Positions 1 to 12,131 of a stretch of 64,000 bases of DNA are shown piece by piece. The position numbers were made by a program, and so were the translations under genes. Each line of letters opens with the position of its first letter. Position 1 is the first letter of the stretch. Where the stretch lies: positions 496,001-560,000 of the forward strand of contig JARKIF010000033.1 of assembly GCA_029378245.1 (NCBI GenBank), written 5' to 3'. The stretch is from Roridomyces roridus. Lineage: Eukaryota > Basidiomycota > Agaricomycetes > Agaricales > Mycenaceae. The notes under the pieces are model-generated. The model worked only from the letters and a program-made list of their open reading frames with translations, was not told where the DNA came from and searched no databases.

Positions 1-881
1 TACTCTTCTTCCCGACTGGTACTGGGATTCCCAAGCCAAACACAACGACGTTCCAACGACTTGACTTGACTGATTACTTAAGAGATTCTTGATGTACGGC
101 GAGTGTGATGATTTGATTCAACGATGACAACGATTCCGCTTCAAAAGTAATATGATTCCAACTAGTACAAACTTTAAGAAGCCACTATCCAACACAGTGC
201 ACCTCGAAAGCCCAAGCACAACCCTTTAGAGATGCTAATGCATACAACAGACGGGGTGATTGTTCGCCTTCGAGGGAACACTCTACCTAGTAATGTACAT
301 GTCCGGCAATCTAATAAATAATACAGGAATGCGATCCGCAACACAATTAGGGTATCCTTGCTATTTCATTGGTCCACAGGTTGTATGGCGCCATCCTTGC
401 ACCTTCCCAAGCTCAGTCAGCCGTCGATCCATCGTGTTTCAGGTTGGTAAGGCTGATGCCGAGGGTCGGAAGTTGAGTTCCATTATTCCCATTTCTCCTC
501 TTCAGTGCTACTGTTCCAGGACCAGATAGTACTGGCTCGTAGCTCTAGATTTATACCCATATCTTGGGTATCCCGTCGTCGACGACACCATTCCGAAGTT
601 CGTAAGTTGTCAACGACAGCGCCTAGGCCGACATGCTGGTGATCGGATCACGCTCGGTAACGCGGCCGGGTACGACAGGAAGGTGACGGAGATTCGGACA
701 CGACCAGGGATGGGATGATGTAGTCAAGCACCAGACGAAATGAGTGTGATCTGCAATGCAAGAGGCCAGACGCAAGGCCTCATGCTGCAGGGTCGTCGAG
801 CACAGGGGAACTAGTAGTGCGGGTGCGAGACCAGTAGTCGTGTCGAATATGTGAATGAAGACCAAGTCGAATACTGAGATG
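1..881. other. Intergenic DNA, no gene recognised
   Basis: I see no coding pattern here: the open frames are short, overlap on both strands and have no intron-exon structure. It ends at the target duplication of a solo LTR. Confidence 0.5.
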
Positions 882-1874
882 TCGGTGTGATGCCACATGT
901 GTGAAATCATCGAAATCATCACCAGATCACGCTGTACACGCATACACAGAATCAATAAATCTCGGCTTGCTCCAGAGATGCCCGATGTTTCAAGGGAAAT
1001 ACGAAACTGTTCAAACTCGAACACGCTGCGTTCTGCCGCTGTTCAGAACATTGATCCGAAGTGATCGGCATCTCGGCACCCACACATTTACATCAAACTC
1101 CGACGTTCCGTGTGATTTTACCGTCACTCTCCCTTGCAGCGTGAATTCAACAAGATCAGGACCACAATTTCAACATGTATGAGATGCGGATGATAATCCC
1201 AATACCGGCAGTCACGGCCGAATTTGATGCGACGAGTGCAGCGCACTCGAGTCGAGCCTCGGTAGAACCTCGGACAAACTATCTAGTATTGTTTTTGTAG
1301 AATTACTTTTCTCTAGCTGCGCAACTGCGGGATTTAACTTATACCGACTTTCTGTACTCACACTAATGCTTCTTGAACTCACACTGATGCTTCTTGACGC
1401 TGCGGATGCTGCGGAGGAGGGGGTATATAAGGGCTCGAAGAAAAGTAGTTACCCAGGTCCCCTTTGTACGCGCCCCGCGCTAGTACTGAATACAAAAGTG
1501 CCCTCGCATCGAGTACTACTGTGTGCTCACCATCTGACGTCTGAACACTGCTGCTTACTGCCTGAATCATCCTCTACTGCTTTTTCTCTGGTCATCGACG
1601 ACCCCTGCAAAAAGAGTATCTTTTACCGCTGCTTGACTGATCTTTTTGTTTTCTGTAGACCGACCGCCTGATTGTTGTTTCACCGGAAACACCCCGCATC
1701 ATCTGTTTTATTGCCGATACCGTTCGGCCGCTGTATCCGTCCCGTATCCCGAATAATAGAGTCTGCGCTTCTCTGTTCGCAGAATCACACAACATTTCCC
1801 CTCACTTCGATTTCTGTGGCAAACGACACGCCTGATCAGATCTCGAATAGCATAAATATATGTTATCATATCGG
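882..1874 (+). repeat. Solo LTR (Ty3/gypsy-like), copy 1
   Basis: The LTR body is 886-1870 (985 bp). It starts TGTGATGCCACAT and ends TTATCATA, and is flanked by the 4-bp direct repeat TCGG (882-885 and 1871-1874). A TATATAA box lies at 1424-1430, just after two tandem copies of a 20-bp unit (about 1357-1397). A 976-bp relative in opposite orientation lies at 35108-36083. Both share the start, the TATA box, a block around GCTTTTTCTCTGGTCATCG and the end GATCTCGAATAG(C/T)ATAAAT. No internal retroelement sequence adjoins it, so it is a solo LTR left by recombination. The Ty3/gypsy label is inferred from length, promoter layout and TSD size. Confidence 0.8.
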
Positions 1875-2111
1875 GTTCTAAGACGAGAGGGGGGAACCGG
1901 CAAGCCAGAGTATCGCTGGAGAATAGACGAGGTAGAATCTACTGTACAGGAGATTCTACCCAACATTATATAGTAACCTTGTCAGGAGTTCACTCCTGTG
2001 TGATCGGACCCTGTCCCTTAATATCCTCCTGACCCAATAGTTATAGAGTCCCGGTGGAGCCACCCCTGTGGTCCTGTGTGTAACCACGATCGTCCTCTCC
2101 TAATATGCATC

Positions 2112-2333
2112 ATGATCCCTTGCTGAGGGATCACTGGTTGACATGTGTTTCCCCCCTCATCGGGTTCTAACACTGCACGATGGGTTCTATACCAAGAACC
2201 CATGTTACGCCGGGCATGTACTTCTGTCCCTTCACTGGGTGACATGTGTTTGGGACCCCTCGTCGGGTTCCAACACTGCGCGTCGGGTTCTGTCCTAGCA
2301 ACCCTTCGCGCGCCGGGCATGTACTGCTGCCCT
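2112..2333. repeat. Imperfect tandem repeat, two units of about 105-115 bp
   Basis: Two consecutive diverged units share GTGACATGTGTTT-like starts, CGGGTTC(T/C)AACACTGC in the middle and CGCCGGGCATGTACT near the end. The second unit is about 2231-2333. No coding function is apparent. Confidence 0.6.
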
Positions 2334-2360
2334 CGTATTCGAGTGGTAGTTCCTCTGGAC

Positions 2361-2428
2361 TAGGGATGCACACCGTACCCGTCGCAAGCCGTTCGACGGC
2401 CGTCCGTACACGGGTACGTACCCGTTGA
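2361..2428. mobile_element. hAT-like terminal fragment
   Basis: It begins TAGGGATGCACACCGTACCC, which fits the hAT terminal pattern (A at position 2, G at position 5). It is rich in ACCCG/CGGGT blocks and shares CACCGTACCCGT with the element at 4463-5006. Only one end is visible, so this is a truncated relic. Confidence 0.4.
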
Positions 2429-4462
2429 TAAAGCTGCCGCTGTCTCAGTGATGGATACGCCGAGAAATAATGCAACTGGTCTCGAGTGTATAAAACAACT
2501 CAAAAAACCCAATGTACACCAAATCTAAACACAACCACTAGAACCATTGGAGAATTGAAATGCGAGCGGGGCTTCTCAGCGAACAGAACGCTTTGAATCC
2601 GACTCAAACACAACAAAGACCACTTGAAATCCGAACCAACTCCGATGCAGCAGCGAGCTAAAGGCTCAAGCTGAACTGACTATTTTATAGGTGATGGTGA
2701 CTCCCTCAAGCTCGACGCGCACGATGTAGACCCAAATCAAATCAAATTGGTGCCCAACTAAACTTCCCGAACTCAACCGACCCAAACCCTATCCAGAGCC
2801 TAAATCCAATCAAATCCCAAGTCCTTCACACGCGCACGCAACCCGAACCCAAGACCAATACCAATACCAATTCCAACCCAATCCAAACCAATCTTGAAGA
2901 CGACACACAACCAGAACACTGAGACGAATCCCAGGGCAAGATAGATGATAGCCAAATGAACGGATGTAATATTGAGGGCGTGTAATACCCCGAAGCTTGT
3001 CTGCCCACTAAGCTACCTACTGGGTCCTTATATACATTCTCTCGGTACTTATTAGATTTCATGAGTAATACAGTGTCCGCATGCCGGCCAAGCTTCTTTT
3101 GATCGTAGTACAGTGGTCCCACGCGATCCTTCCCCTGGTTCCCTGATGTACCATCTGGTCATCTGTTGGTGCCTTTGATGCATTTGTTCCTATGCCATCC
3201 CAACTGACCACTGTCGATCTCAACGACCGCCTAGCTGCGTGCGCGAGCTAAAACAACAAGTGAGGCAGTAGGTGGTTGCAAGAGAAAGTGTGCAAGTGTT
3301 TCACCACGTCCGGCGCCGAATCAGGCAAAATGCAGCGCTGGCAGGAGGGATAAGACGAATGGGACGGTGACGGAGGCGAAGGCGTGGGTGTAGACGTGGA
3401 CGGAGGCGTAGGTCGAGATCGGAGGCGACGAAGACGAAAACTTAGAGCTGATACGAGGGGGAGAACAAGTCTGTATTGAAAACCTACACAAAAACAGTCT
3501 TTTATACATGGTAGAGTAAAGGGTGAGTATAGATAAATCCGAAGCAATGTACAACTTAGCAAAGATGAAAAGCAACCAGGGAAGAGAGTACAACGGAAAA
3601 TCGAGGGATGGTGCACGGTGGGACGCCCGATGAGTGCGTAAGTGCAACCAAAAAGGTAGAATTAGTGGAATAAAACCAAAGAGAGGTAAGGTGTCCGAGG
3701 AGTAAGGAGGAGGGGGAGATTGTCGTAGTCGATGAGCGCAGGGCTGGAGGTGTAGGATCGCGGCGACATGGTGGTCGTGAAGCAAGAGACAACTGTAGCC
3801 GTACTGATTGATTTGCACCGTATGCCGGTGATGGCGGCAGTTTGTACATGCTCTGTGTTGAGCGCGTTGGCGTGCGCGACACCACCTCTCTACTCCTCGT
3901 AGTCTGTCCTACCAAACTACCCAGCTCAGACTCCCCAATTCCTCCTAGAAGCATTTGTATGACCACATTATATCCACTCCCCGCCTCCCTGAATAGCCGG
4001 CAAATGCTCAACTTCCGCGCCAAGAAATCACGATGTGATTATATCAAACCGGTGACTTCTTCCCTCCGTGATACGCTCGGAAGCTCGGATCCGTCAGTCA
4101 GCAGGAATATGTAACCGGCCCCGCCTCTCCAATGTGCTGCAACGGTTGTTTCACTCGGCATCTGTAACCGGCCCAACTCAACTCACTCTGCCATCTGCAT
4201 CTGGCTGCGCTGTCCCCGAAGCTACGCAATGATCCATTCTCGTCGTGTCCAGGGAAATCTAGCGCGAGTCGGCATCGAATTCCTTTGATTTGGTTATTTG
4301 GGTATAGAAGGTTTGAGCGTCGGTTTTGTTTGATACGCTCGGCTGCGCCAACTACTGCATTCTCTCACGGTTCGATGCGGGGCCAATCATTCAACTTCCG
4401 TCATGTATCGTACACCCTCCCGAGAGGGTTGATTCCACGTCTCGAGAAAGCCTGAAATATTC
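2429..4462. other. Intergenic DNA, no gene recognised
   Basis: Two kilobases without a supportable gene. A pyrimidine-rich minus-strand frame (3321-4023) encodes serine/proline-rich text with no recognisable domain and is probably chance. 2820-2890 is a simple ACC/CCAA-rich stretch. Confidence 0.45.
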
Positions 4463-5006
4463 CAGGCTTATCACCGTACCCGTTGGGCCGTTGATCGAAG
4501 AAATGTACGGGACGGGTACGGGACGGCAACATTGCCGTCCGTCCCGTCAATGTGTCAAATTGACGGCCCGTCTACGGGTTGGGGCCCGGGATGGTCGGAT
4601 CAAACATGTTTTGTAATAGGACGCGTGGTGCAACCGCATGTTGCCCATTTCCAGTGGATACGGAGCCTATGGGGACTGATTCTGGCCCTATTGATGGGAT
4701 ATCTGACATCAAAGTTGCATCAAATGTCCTCAAAGGCTGAGAAGTACGTGTTTGCTCACCTGAATGCGAAGGAATGACAGGTGTAGGCAGCTTGGGAGAA
4801 TGTTTGGAAGGCGGAGGACATTTTGTGCGGCCCAAATGAAGCACTTCGATGAGGTTCACACCCAACCCGTCTTTTGACGGCCTGTACCCGTCTATTTTGC
4901 TGTCCCGTCCCGTCGGACCCAGGGAGATGTCAAAAAGACGGCCGTTGATTTGACGGCCCGTAACTGTCTCGTGCCGTCACCCGTACACGGGCGGTGTTCA
5001 TCGCTA
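4463..5006. mobile_element. GACGG-rich miniature inverted-repeat element
   Basis: The ends are imperfect inverted repeats. The left has CACCGTACCCGT (from about 4471). The right, read on the minus strand, is TAGCGATGAACACCGCCCGT (5006 leftwards). Inside are many (T)GACGG/CCGTC and CGGGACGG blocks, as in the better-preserved hAT-like element at 14132-14685. No coding capacity and no convincing target duplication, so the exact left edge is uncertain. Confidence 0.5.
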
Positions 5007-5990
5007 TCTGGGACTATCCACTCCTTGTTCAGGCGGGCGACATCCATCTCTCGAGGAAGGACTTGTCGTGCGTGAACTGAACGTACATTTGTTGATGATA
5101 ACGAATCTCGTGATCCGTAACTGATCCGGTGATGGCATCACCGGATCAGTCGGCAAACACTGGTTTCATGACACAAGTGGTGATCCCAGAGTGCTCCCGT
5201 GTTCCGATTTCACGGACCAGGCACACGATCTTCCGGCTCCATCATTCCGGTCGGTAATGACTCGATCGTGATCGATGACTCAACCATCTGCTTATTCCCT
5301 TGTAACCATCGGATTGAACCAGAGCTCAACAACTTGGTTATAAGATATTCCCATTGATAAGTGGACTAGCACGAACTCCTACGTGTTTCGGAGTGGATCA
5401 AATGAGCTGGAGTCAAAATCGTCTCGGGAAAAGGAAGCTTTCGAGTCCGTTCGGTAGGGTTTCCAGGCAACAAGGAGAACCGAGAAACGAGAACCGGAGA
5501 TTTCGGACTTCGCTTATCAGTTGAGCACACGGCGTGATATGTATCTCTATCTATCTTTTTCCCTGCCTTTCCTCCCAAGCATCCCTCACACGACGCAGTG
5601 AATGGCGCCAAAGCCAAAGGCTCCGAAGAAGTCCAAGACGTATGGCAAGGGCTACCGGCACCGTAACGTACAGTCGGAAACCCACATCCGGACCGGACCC
5701 ACCACCGGACTCGGGCAGTTCGGCAGCTCTGATGGAGCTGAATTTTTACTGAGTCATAGCCATGTTGGTGGACTCCCCAGCCATAAATTTGCAGACAGCA
5801 ATGGAAGCTGACCATCGAGATACGGTCAATTTACTTGGTGCTCACTGAAACACCCAAATCACGGAATCCACCAAAGTCATTTGATTATTTCTCAACCACT
5901 GCGGCACCTAGAGGGCTATAGAATTATGAGAATAGACCTCAATGGGGCCTTCCAAGCGAGGTTTTACCCCGTGGGAAAAGCACACGTACC
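5007..5990. other. Intergenic DNA with one dispersed motif
   Basis: No gene supported. The small frame at 5602-5811 begins with a lysine/proline-rich run but has no family resemblance or splice structure. The hairpin-like motif ACTCCTAC(G/A)TGTTTCGGAGTG at about 5373-5393 recurs at about 55065-55091, which marks shared repeat DNA. Confidence 0.4.
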
Positions 5991-5999
5991 GGTGATACG

Positions 6000-6720
6000 C
6001 AGCGTCACGCGCACTAGTGTATAGTAGATAGCTCGAGTAGGTAATGTCCTAGAAGTAGACCGCGAAGCGATACAACTCCACAACACACTAACCACACAAC
6101 ACACACACAATTCCTTGACTAGCACGCTGACACCTAACGGTTGAGTTCAGGGTCGTCTGAAGTATACAGATAAGACTGATACTCCGCGGTTTGGTTCTCG
6201 GAAGCTTGTAGGTTGACTCTCGAGGTTTCACACCAAGTTCAATGTCTTTGAACTAAGAGGAATCTCTTGACTGGTTTGTAGACTGCTCACAACGAACACG
6301 AGGTTACGATGTTAAAAGGTTTTATATTTTATTGACCGAAACACACAATATCCAAACACCAATACAACTTCGATACAACATGAAGAGGAACTATAGCACA
6401 GAGGGCAACCCACTACCCCTTAAGTATGTTACTATAGCTGACCCAAGTTGAACCAGAGCTCGGGTGCCTTGGATATTGCGTCTAAGCTAAGAGAAATGAT
6501 ACACAAATCTCCGCGGAAGTCACAAGACTGCACTATAACCACAGATCAAGCTTCGACCCAATGTCTAGGCAAGAAGGCGTACAATGCAATGCTGCAAGGG
6601 CGGGATCTACAGGCCTTATATACTACTCCCTACTGATCTGATGATATAACTACTATTACGCGCCTGTCGTCCCTATTTCCGTACTTTCCCTATAACCCTA
6701 GGTGTCCTGTCACCTATATT
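6000..6720 (-). repeat. LTR-like fragment
   Basis: Read on the minus strand from about 6713, it starts TGTAATATAGGTGACAGG, has a TATATAAGG box (about 6618-6626) and a poly(A)-signal-like AATAAAATATAAAA (about 6322-6338). It ends in GT-rich DNA resembling that at 54.0-54.4 kb. This order is typical of a retrotransposon LTR. I found no second LTR or coding region attached, so boundaries are approximate. Confidence 0.4.
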
Positions 6721-6785
6721 ACATCCCCTCGTATCTCCACAAGTAGTAGTCCCCGCGAACCGCCTATTGGAGTCACTACAACCGA

Positions 6786-6969
6786 CCACTTGAACGAATA
6801 GCCAAGCGTAGTGTACTGACGACTTCTACTTGTGTCATTAATACACGAATAGTGACACGGAGCTCAGTCCTATCCCTTATTGTATATCACCTGACAGAGG
6901 CATTGGTGTGCGCACCAAGACAGCTAAATAGCCAGATTTCATGCGTGCGAAATACGCAGTCGTATCATC
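6786..6969 (-). repeat. 184-bp dispersed repeat, copy 1
   Basis: This stretch is almost identical to 16942-17125, which abuts the 5' end of the broken Ty3/gypsy element. Read on the minus strand the shared part contains a TG...CA-bounded segment (TGATACGACTGCG to CTATTCGTTCA), so it could be a short LTR or 5' leader. Flanking bases do not form a target duplication. Confidence 0.55.
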
Positions 6970-7409
6970 TCCCCTTCACTAAATCTCGACCGTCCCCGGT
7001 CGTGAACATGCGCGATCATAATTCGTCGATTTAGAGGTTCGAGGACTGATAGCCCCCTCGGACGCCTGTTTCAATTGTTTTTATTTTGAGCCCAAATTGT
7101 CTTCGTTCATTCACCGATAGCTCCCGTGCTCCACGAGGTAGCTTCTGCGGATCTTTGACCCACCTTTAATTGAAAGGCTGTGCTGGATTTTCCGCTACTT
7201 TCTATTTCACCGGAGTCTCGCGCGCCCCTCTCGCGATTTTCGCTCCAACTATTGAAGACACGCGCCTTCTGCATTATCTTATTTGTTCCGTGCTTGTATC
7301 GTGCTGGTAGACCACCCACGACCCAGCGAGACCATCGTCCTCGAGGTTCGTGCTATCTATACTTGTTTTTCCCAGCCATTCAATTTTAGCGTCTAACTCT
7401 CCTTTTCAG

Positions 7410-9959
7410 AAGCGCTATCGTGACCACGCGCAAGGGGAAGTCATCCCCGAAATCGAGGCTTTCTTTTCTCAATGCTTCGACGTTCTCGCCCGTCTCAACG
7501 ACGTTTCTGGTCTTGGCAACAAGAATTTGAAAGGCACGGCCGCCTATCGACCCATGATTCCTTCCGAGGATCCTTCTCGTGTGCGTTTCAATACGCCTCT
7601 TCTTTTACTTTTTTTATTGATGCTTTTTAACAGCCCGTCCTTCCTCCTTTGTTTGCCATCCCGGCACCTCCAGCACCACCTGCGCCTCCTGCACCTCCGG
7701 CGCCGTTGTCGCTGGACGATCGCTTCGCTATGGCCATGGACGATGACGACGATGAGGTTTCCGACGCTGCTCCCGTCCCTCCGCCATCGAAGTCTGCTGC
7801 CAAGGCCCTCGCTCCCACGCTCGCGAAGTCTTCTTCCAAGGCTCCCGCTCCGCGGCTCGCGACCCCTAACTTGTATTTTAATGAGGACGACCGCGTACGT
7901 CCACTCTCTTCCACTTTTCTTTGCTCTCTTTTTGAATTCTCTTCAGATGCCCGAGGACCAGCTGGAGCCTTCGCCTTCGCCTTTCGGCTATTCGTCCACC
8001 AAGCCCAAAAGCAAAACCACTCCTTCCGTCAGCCTCTTTACTCACCCCAAATCGGCAACCGCCCTGTTCTTCCAAGCTCCACCCAAGAAGAAGGGAAACA
8101 AGAACTCCAAGGCCAAGGGTCGTCGTCGTTCGAACGACGTTACTCCTGGTCCTTCTTTGGGTGATGTCGAGTCCGAGGAGATCCCTTCCGAGGTGCGTCT
8201 CTCGAATTCTTTTCTTTTCTTTTTATGCTAAAGTGTTTTCAGGACGAGGCATTAATCCTTAAAGGCCTTCCATCCAAAACTCGTGCCGAGTCGCCGGCAC
8301 CCCCTACTCATCGTTCGCTGCGCTCGTCGACCGTGGCTGCTCGTTCCGCCAAATCACCACTTCCCGACGCTCCTCCTGCCGAGGTTCCCAAAACCTCGCG
8401 CAAACGTAAACAAAAGAGCGAACCGTCCGAGGCTCCTGACCAGAAACGCCCGTTCCTGCACCCTTACGCTCCCAACCCCGATGGTGGCTACAAAAGCTAC
8501 ATCCTCAACGATCCCAAGCCCGAGGTCCCGACCAACCCTCCGGACGGTCTTCAATCCCACGAGTGGTATGCCAATTCGATGCACTCGAAAACACAGAGTC
8601 CCCGTATGTTCTTTTTCATTCATTTTACTTTCTCCCCGACATTCTGACGTTTGAAACTAGGGCGCTCAATGCCCGGTGTTATTCCTCGCGTCATCCCGCA
8701 CGACTTCATTGTCAAAGCCACGCCCGTCCCCGAGACCATGGACGTCGTCGATTACTTCAGCAACCCTCAATACTCGATCGACCAGGATTCGATTCCTGCC
8801 CCCGCCCCATCTTTGTTCAAGGACACGGATTCGCCCGACGATCCGACCCTCGATCCGGATCTGATCATCGCCTCGCGCATCCCGGGCAAGAACTACTTCA
8901 AAGTGAGTCGTCATTGCTTTGTCTTTCTTTTCTGGTGCGGCCCTAGCTCAACCTGTTTTGTGCTAGGCACCTGCTCCGTGCTCGAACTGTGCCAAGCGCA
9001 ACCACGTCTGTGGGTCTTTGGGACCGAAACACGCGTGCCTTGGTTGTGGCGTCGGCCACGGGACTTGTTCGAACTCTATTGACAAATACGAACAGAGCGC
9101 GATGTTCGAGTCCCTTCGGCCTGCCATCGAGATGTCCAACTTCAGTGCGTTTTCTCCTTTTCACACTTCTTCTTATTCCTGACTTCTTTTCATAGGCTTT
9201 ATCCATCGCTTGGAAGGCTTGGCTTTCGCACGCCATAACCTCGAATCGTCGCTCGCCGTCTTCCTCAACCAGCGCTCCTTCTATCGGATGCAGTTGCAGG
9301 AGTTGGCGCTGTACATCTTCTCACTCCGCAAGTCCCTTCCCGAGGCCGAGCTCTTCAAGAAGTTCCAGAACGGTCGCGACGACCTCGACGTGCTCCTTTC
9401 ACTCTTCCGTTTCCACAACATCGACATGGACTCGGCGACTGCTTTCGTGGAGGACCTCGAGGATCGTCACCAGTTCGCTTTTGCGCACATGGAGCCTACC
9501 CGCGTACGTCGCAGCGTCCTTTTATTCTTTCTTTCCTGATTCTATGCCTTGTAGTTGATCGCTTTACCTCTCGCCCCTGCTCAAGCGTCGACTAGCGGAT
9601 TATTGCGCCTCAACTCTGCGCCTGTTTTCTCGCGCCCGGCACCCGTGGAGACGGCTCCTCCAATGGCCCCTGCGGCTTCGACTTCAGCACATCCATCTCA
9701 CCCTCCAACGCCGATCTCGCGTTTTAGTACTCTGGGTGGTGGTACGTCTATCTTTCTTTCTTATTCTTTTTCTGTGTTTGTCTGATATTTGGGTCTAGCT
9801 TTGGATGAGTCTCGGCCGACTTCTCCGTCGACGCCTGCCATCGCGACTCTCAACGCTCCCGACACGCCGATGACGGATCACGCGCCGGAGGACGAGCTGA
9901 TGGGCTCGCCCAACTCCTCGCCTGCTCCTCATCTCACGGCTGCTGAACCGACGGATTAG
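7410..9959 (+). CDS. Intron-rich gene of unknown function with internal Zn2Cys6-like motif
   Basis: Nine exons (7410-7580, 7634-7894, 7947-8192, 8243-8603, 8661-8902, 8967-9144, 9196-9503, 9555-9741, 9799-9959) join in frame to about 704 residues, all with GT(G/A)CGT-like donors and AG acceptors. The true start is unresolved: the frame opens upstream through an exon ending near 7345 without an ATG, so a further 5' exon is likely. The protein has a proline/alanine-rich stretch, an acidic run, basic nuclear-signal-like segments (KKKGNKNSKAKGRRR, SRKRKQK) and, at about residues 432-461, C-x2-C-x6-C-x8-C-x2-C-x6-C, which fits the spacing of fungal binuclear zinc clusters. A leucine-rich helical region follows (9196-9503). 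The family is not recognised. A nuclear or DNA-binding role is inference. The gene next door shares the same style. Confidence 0.75.
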
Positions 9960-10797
9960 GTGGACTCTGCTGGATGGGTTTGGGATGCGGGCATCTTGCT
10001 GCGAGCCGAAACGGCCAATCGCATTTTGTATACTTGTTTTTCACCCCGCGGACTACAACCGACGTCACATACGTCGTCTCTACCTACTTAGAGTAGAAGT
10101 AGTAGAGTGCTCTCCCTTGTACATCTAGTAGTCGGCCCAATCGTGGCCTCAAATATCATTGCTTTTGACTCACGCCTTTGTAGTGTGACGAACGAACTTC
10201 CACTCTTAAGATAATACCAATATTCTTGTTCTTTTCTTTCAAGTAAGCGTTGTCTACTGTAATGTGCATTGAGTCTTTTCTAGTCCTAGTACATTCGTAG
10301 TCTGATACCCTTGTCATGCGACCTTGTATCATAGATTTGACCACTTCTCGAACTGCTTCTAGGACCGCTTCTCGGATCACAACTTCTTGATCCCTTATCA
10401 TCCTCGAACCCCACACGGGTTCTTATTGACCATTCCTTATTTCTGACTCAATAATCCTTGGCCAACTCTTATCTGCTCACCCGCGCACGTTTCCTCAAAC
10501 TTCGCTTCTAACTATAGTTCTGCCGATCGGTGCCCGCATGTAACATATTTGCAAATTGCTTTGTCTAACGCCATAGTGATTTGTCGGTGGTCTATTTGCA
10601 AGTCTGAAACTTATCTCTTGAAAAGCTTGGCGCCATCTTGGCTCTCTCCCCCCCACAAAAATAACACGACCGTCCTCGGGCGTGCCCCACGAACTTGTCA
10701 TATTATTCCTGTCATGAACGGATACCAACATTTCAACGTTACAGACCGTTCCTTTTTCGACCGTTACCCGCACTTCACCAATTTCACCACCGTGCAA
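9960..10797. other. Intergenic spacer between two unknown genes
   Basis: No supported gene. It presumably holds the terminator of the upstream gene and the promoter of the downstream one. Confidence 0.5.
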
Positions 10798-10805
10798 TAT
10801 ATAAA
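10798..10805 (+). promoter_or_regulatory. TATA box of the 10.85-kb gene
   Basis: TATATAAA lies 47 bp upstream of the ATG at 10852. This supports that ATG over the in-frame ATG at 10714, which would place the box inside the coding region. Confidence 0.5.
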
Positions 10806-10851
10806 CGGCACTCAATTGGTCCTAGGCAACCCATTCCGTTCTCTACTTCTC

Positions 10852-12093
10852 ATGGCACCTGAGCCTCTTTCTCCCGACTCTGCCGCCATGAAGGCCGGCG
10901 CTCAACTCGTTGAAGCCGTTGCCGCCTATCGCTCCATCGACAAAACGATGACTGTTCTTATCCCTACCCGCAAGACCTTAATTGCTCAGGCAGTGAATCT
11001 CGGGGTGCGTCTGCTATATTTTCTATTGCTCGACGCCTTTGCTAACTCATTCCCAGGGTCACCTCTACGCGTTCAAAGAAGCCCTTCACTTGGTCGAGAT
11101 GACCCCGGCCAAGGAAGCGCTCTTCCACGTCCGCGATGACGCCCTCGAAGCCAAGAAGGAGTGCGGTTTCGAGCCTCCTGCTGCTGCCATGAAGGAATGC
11201 GCCCTCGCCCTCCAATATTATCAAGCCCAGCGCAAGGATGCCCAAATTCGCAAGAAGGACGCCGACGATCGCAAAACCAGGCGTTATGCCACTACCGGTC
11301 GGAAACCTCCCAAGAAAAAGGTCCGTCGCAATCCTCTGCCTGTCCGTTCTTCCTTCATATATCCGCCTTCAATTTCCCAGGTCAATTCTGCACCCACTGT
11401 CGAGGATGGTGTGTCCATTATCCCAGCTCCCGCTGTCGACGCTAACTCGGTGCGTCTCTTCCTCCAGTCGTGCTTATCCTCTCTCACGAATTTGCCCATC
11501 TCCTCAAGATGGATGTCGACGACGATGGTGCTGCTGGTGCTCCCTCCAAGCTCGCGGGCCTCCACTTCCACAAAGGTGCCGTCGCCCGGGTCCCCACCAT
11601 TGTTGACTCTGGTTCCAACGTTTCTGTCCTCATGAAGGTGCGTCCCCTTCACTATAGATAACGTCCTACGATCTGATTTGGCCATTTTTCTAGTCCAAGA
11701 ACACCTCCGAGGGAAAACGTCCTGAGACGGTACGTCTTCCTTACAAACGTATTCGCTTTCTGAACCGCGACTCTCCTGCGTACCTCAAGGTCGTTCAGTA
11801 CACCAAGCCCGAGCCGTCTCTCAAGGACTTTCCTCCCCGCAAGCGCCAGCGTACTAGCTCTATCTATGCGAACATCTCTGATGACGAGGCTGCTATTGGT
11901 GTGTCCTTATATTTTCTCTTTCTGCAGCGTTAAAACTCACGACGTCTTCTGTTCCTCAGACGCCTTCGTTGATCCGCCTGCCAACGTCGCGGACAAGGCT
12001 CGTGCCTTTATCGCTGAGAACCCTCCCCCGGCGTCCTCCGACCGCTCTCCCCTCATGTCCACTTGTAATACTATGTCCGAATCCAGCTCGTAA
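10852..12093 (+). CDS. Intron-rich gene of unknown function, 3' end replaced by retrotransposon DNA
   Basis: Six exons (10852-11004, 11057-11320, 11381-11449, 11509-11637, 11694-11898, 11960-12093) join in frame to about 317 residues starting MAPEPLSPDSAAMKAG. The N-terminal half is helical (a conserved-looking AQLVEAVAAYRS...LYAFKEALHLVEMTP region), followed by a lysine/arginine-rich segment and, near the end, PYKRIRFLNRD and PPRKRQRTSS, which look like nuclear signals. No family recognised. The last dozen codons, from about 12058, are antisense to the RNase H region of the neighbouring Ty3/gypsy element, so the original C-terminus is probably lost. Codon bias and intron style match the upstream gene, so the two may work together (inference). 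Confidence 0.7.
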
Positions 12094-12131
12094 TCCAGAG
12101 GCTTGAGTGCCTTACAGTCTTTGAGCGCTTC

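Noticed and set aside
3321..4023. Minus-strand serine/proline-rich gene
   Set aside because: Overlapping frames of similar length exist in all phases because the DNA is pyrimidine-rich; no domain, intron or promoter supports it.
5602..5811. Possible small basic protein (MAPKPKAPKKSK start)
   Set aside because: Only the first dozen residues look basic; the rest is unremarkable, with no splice sites, no TATA box and no relative known to me.
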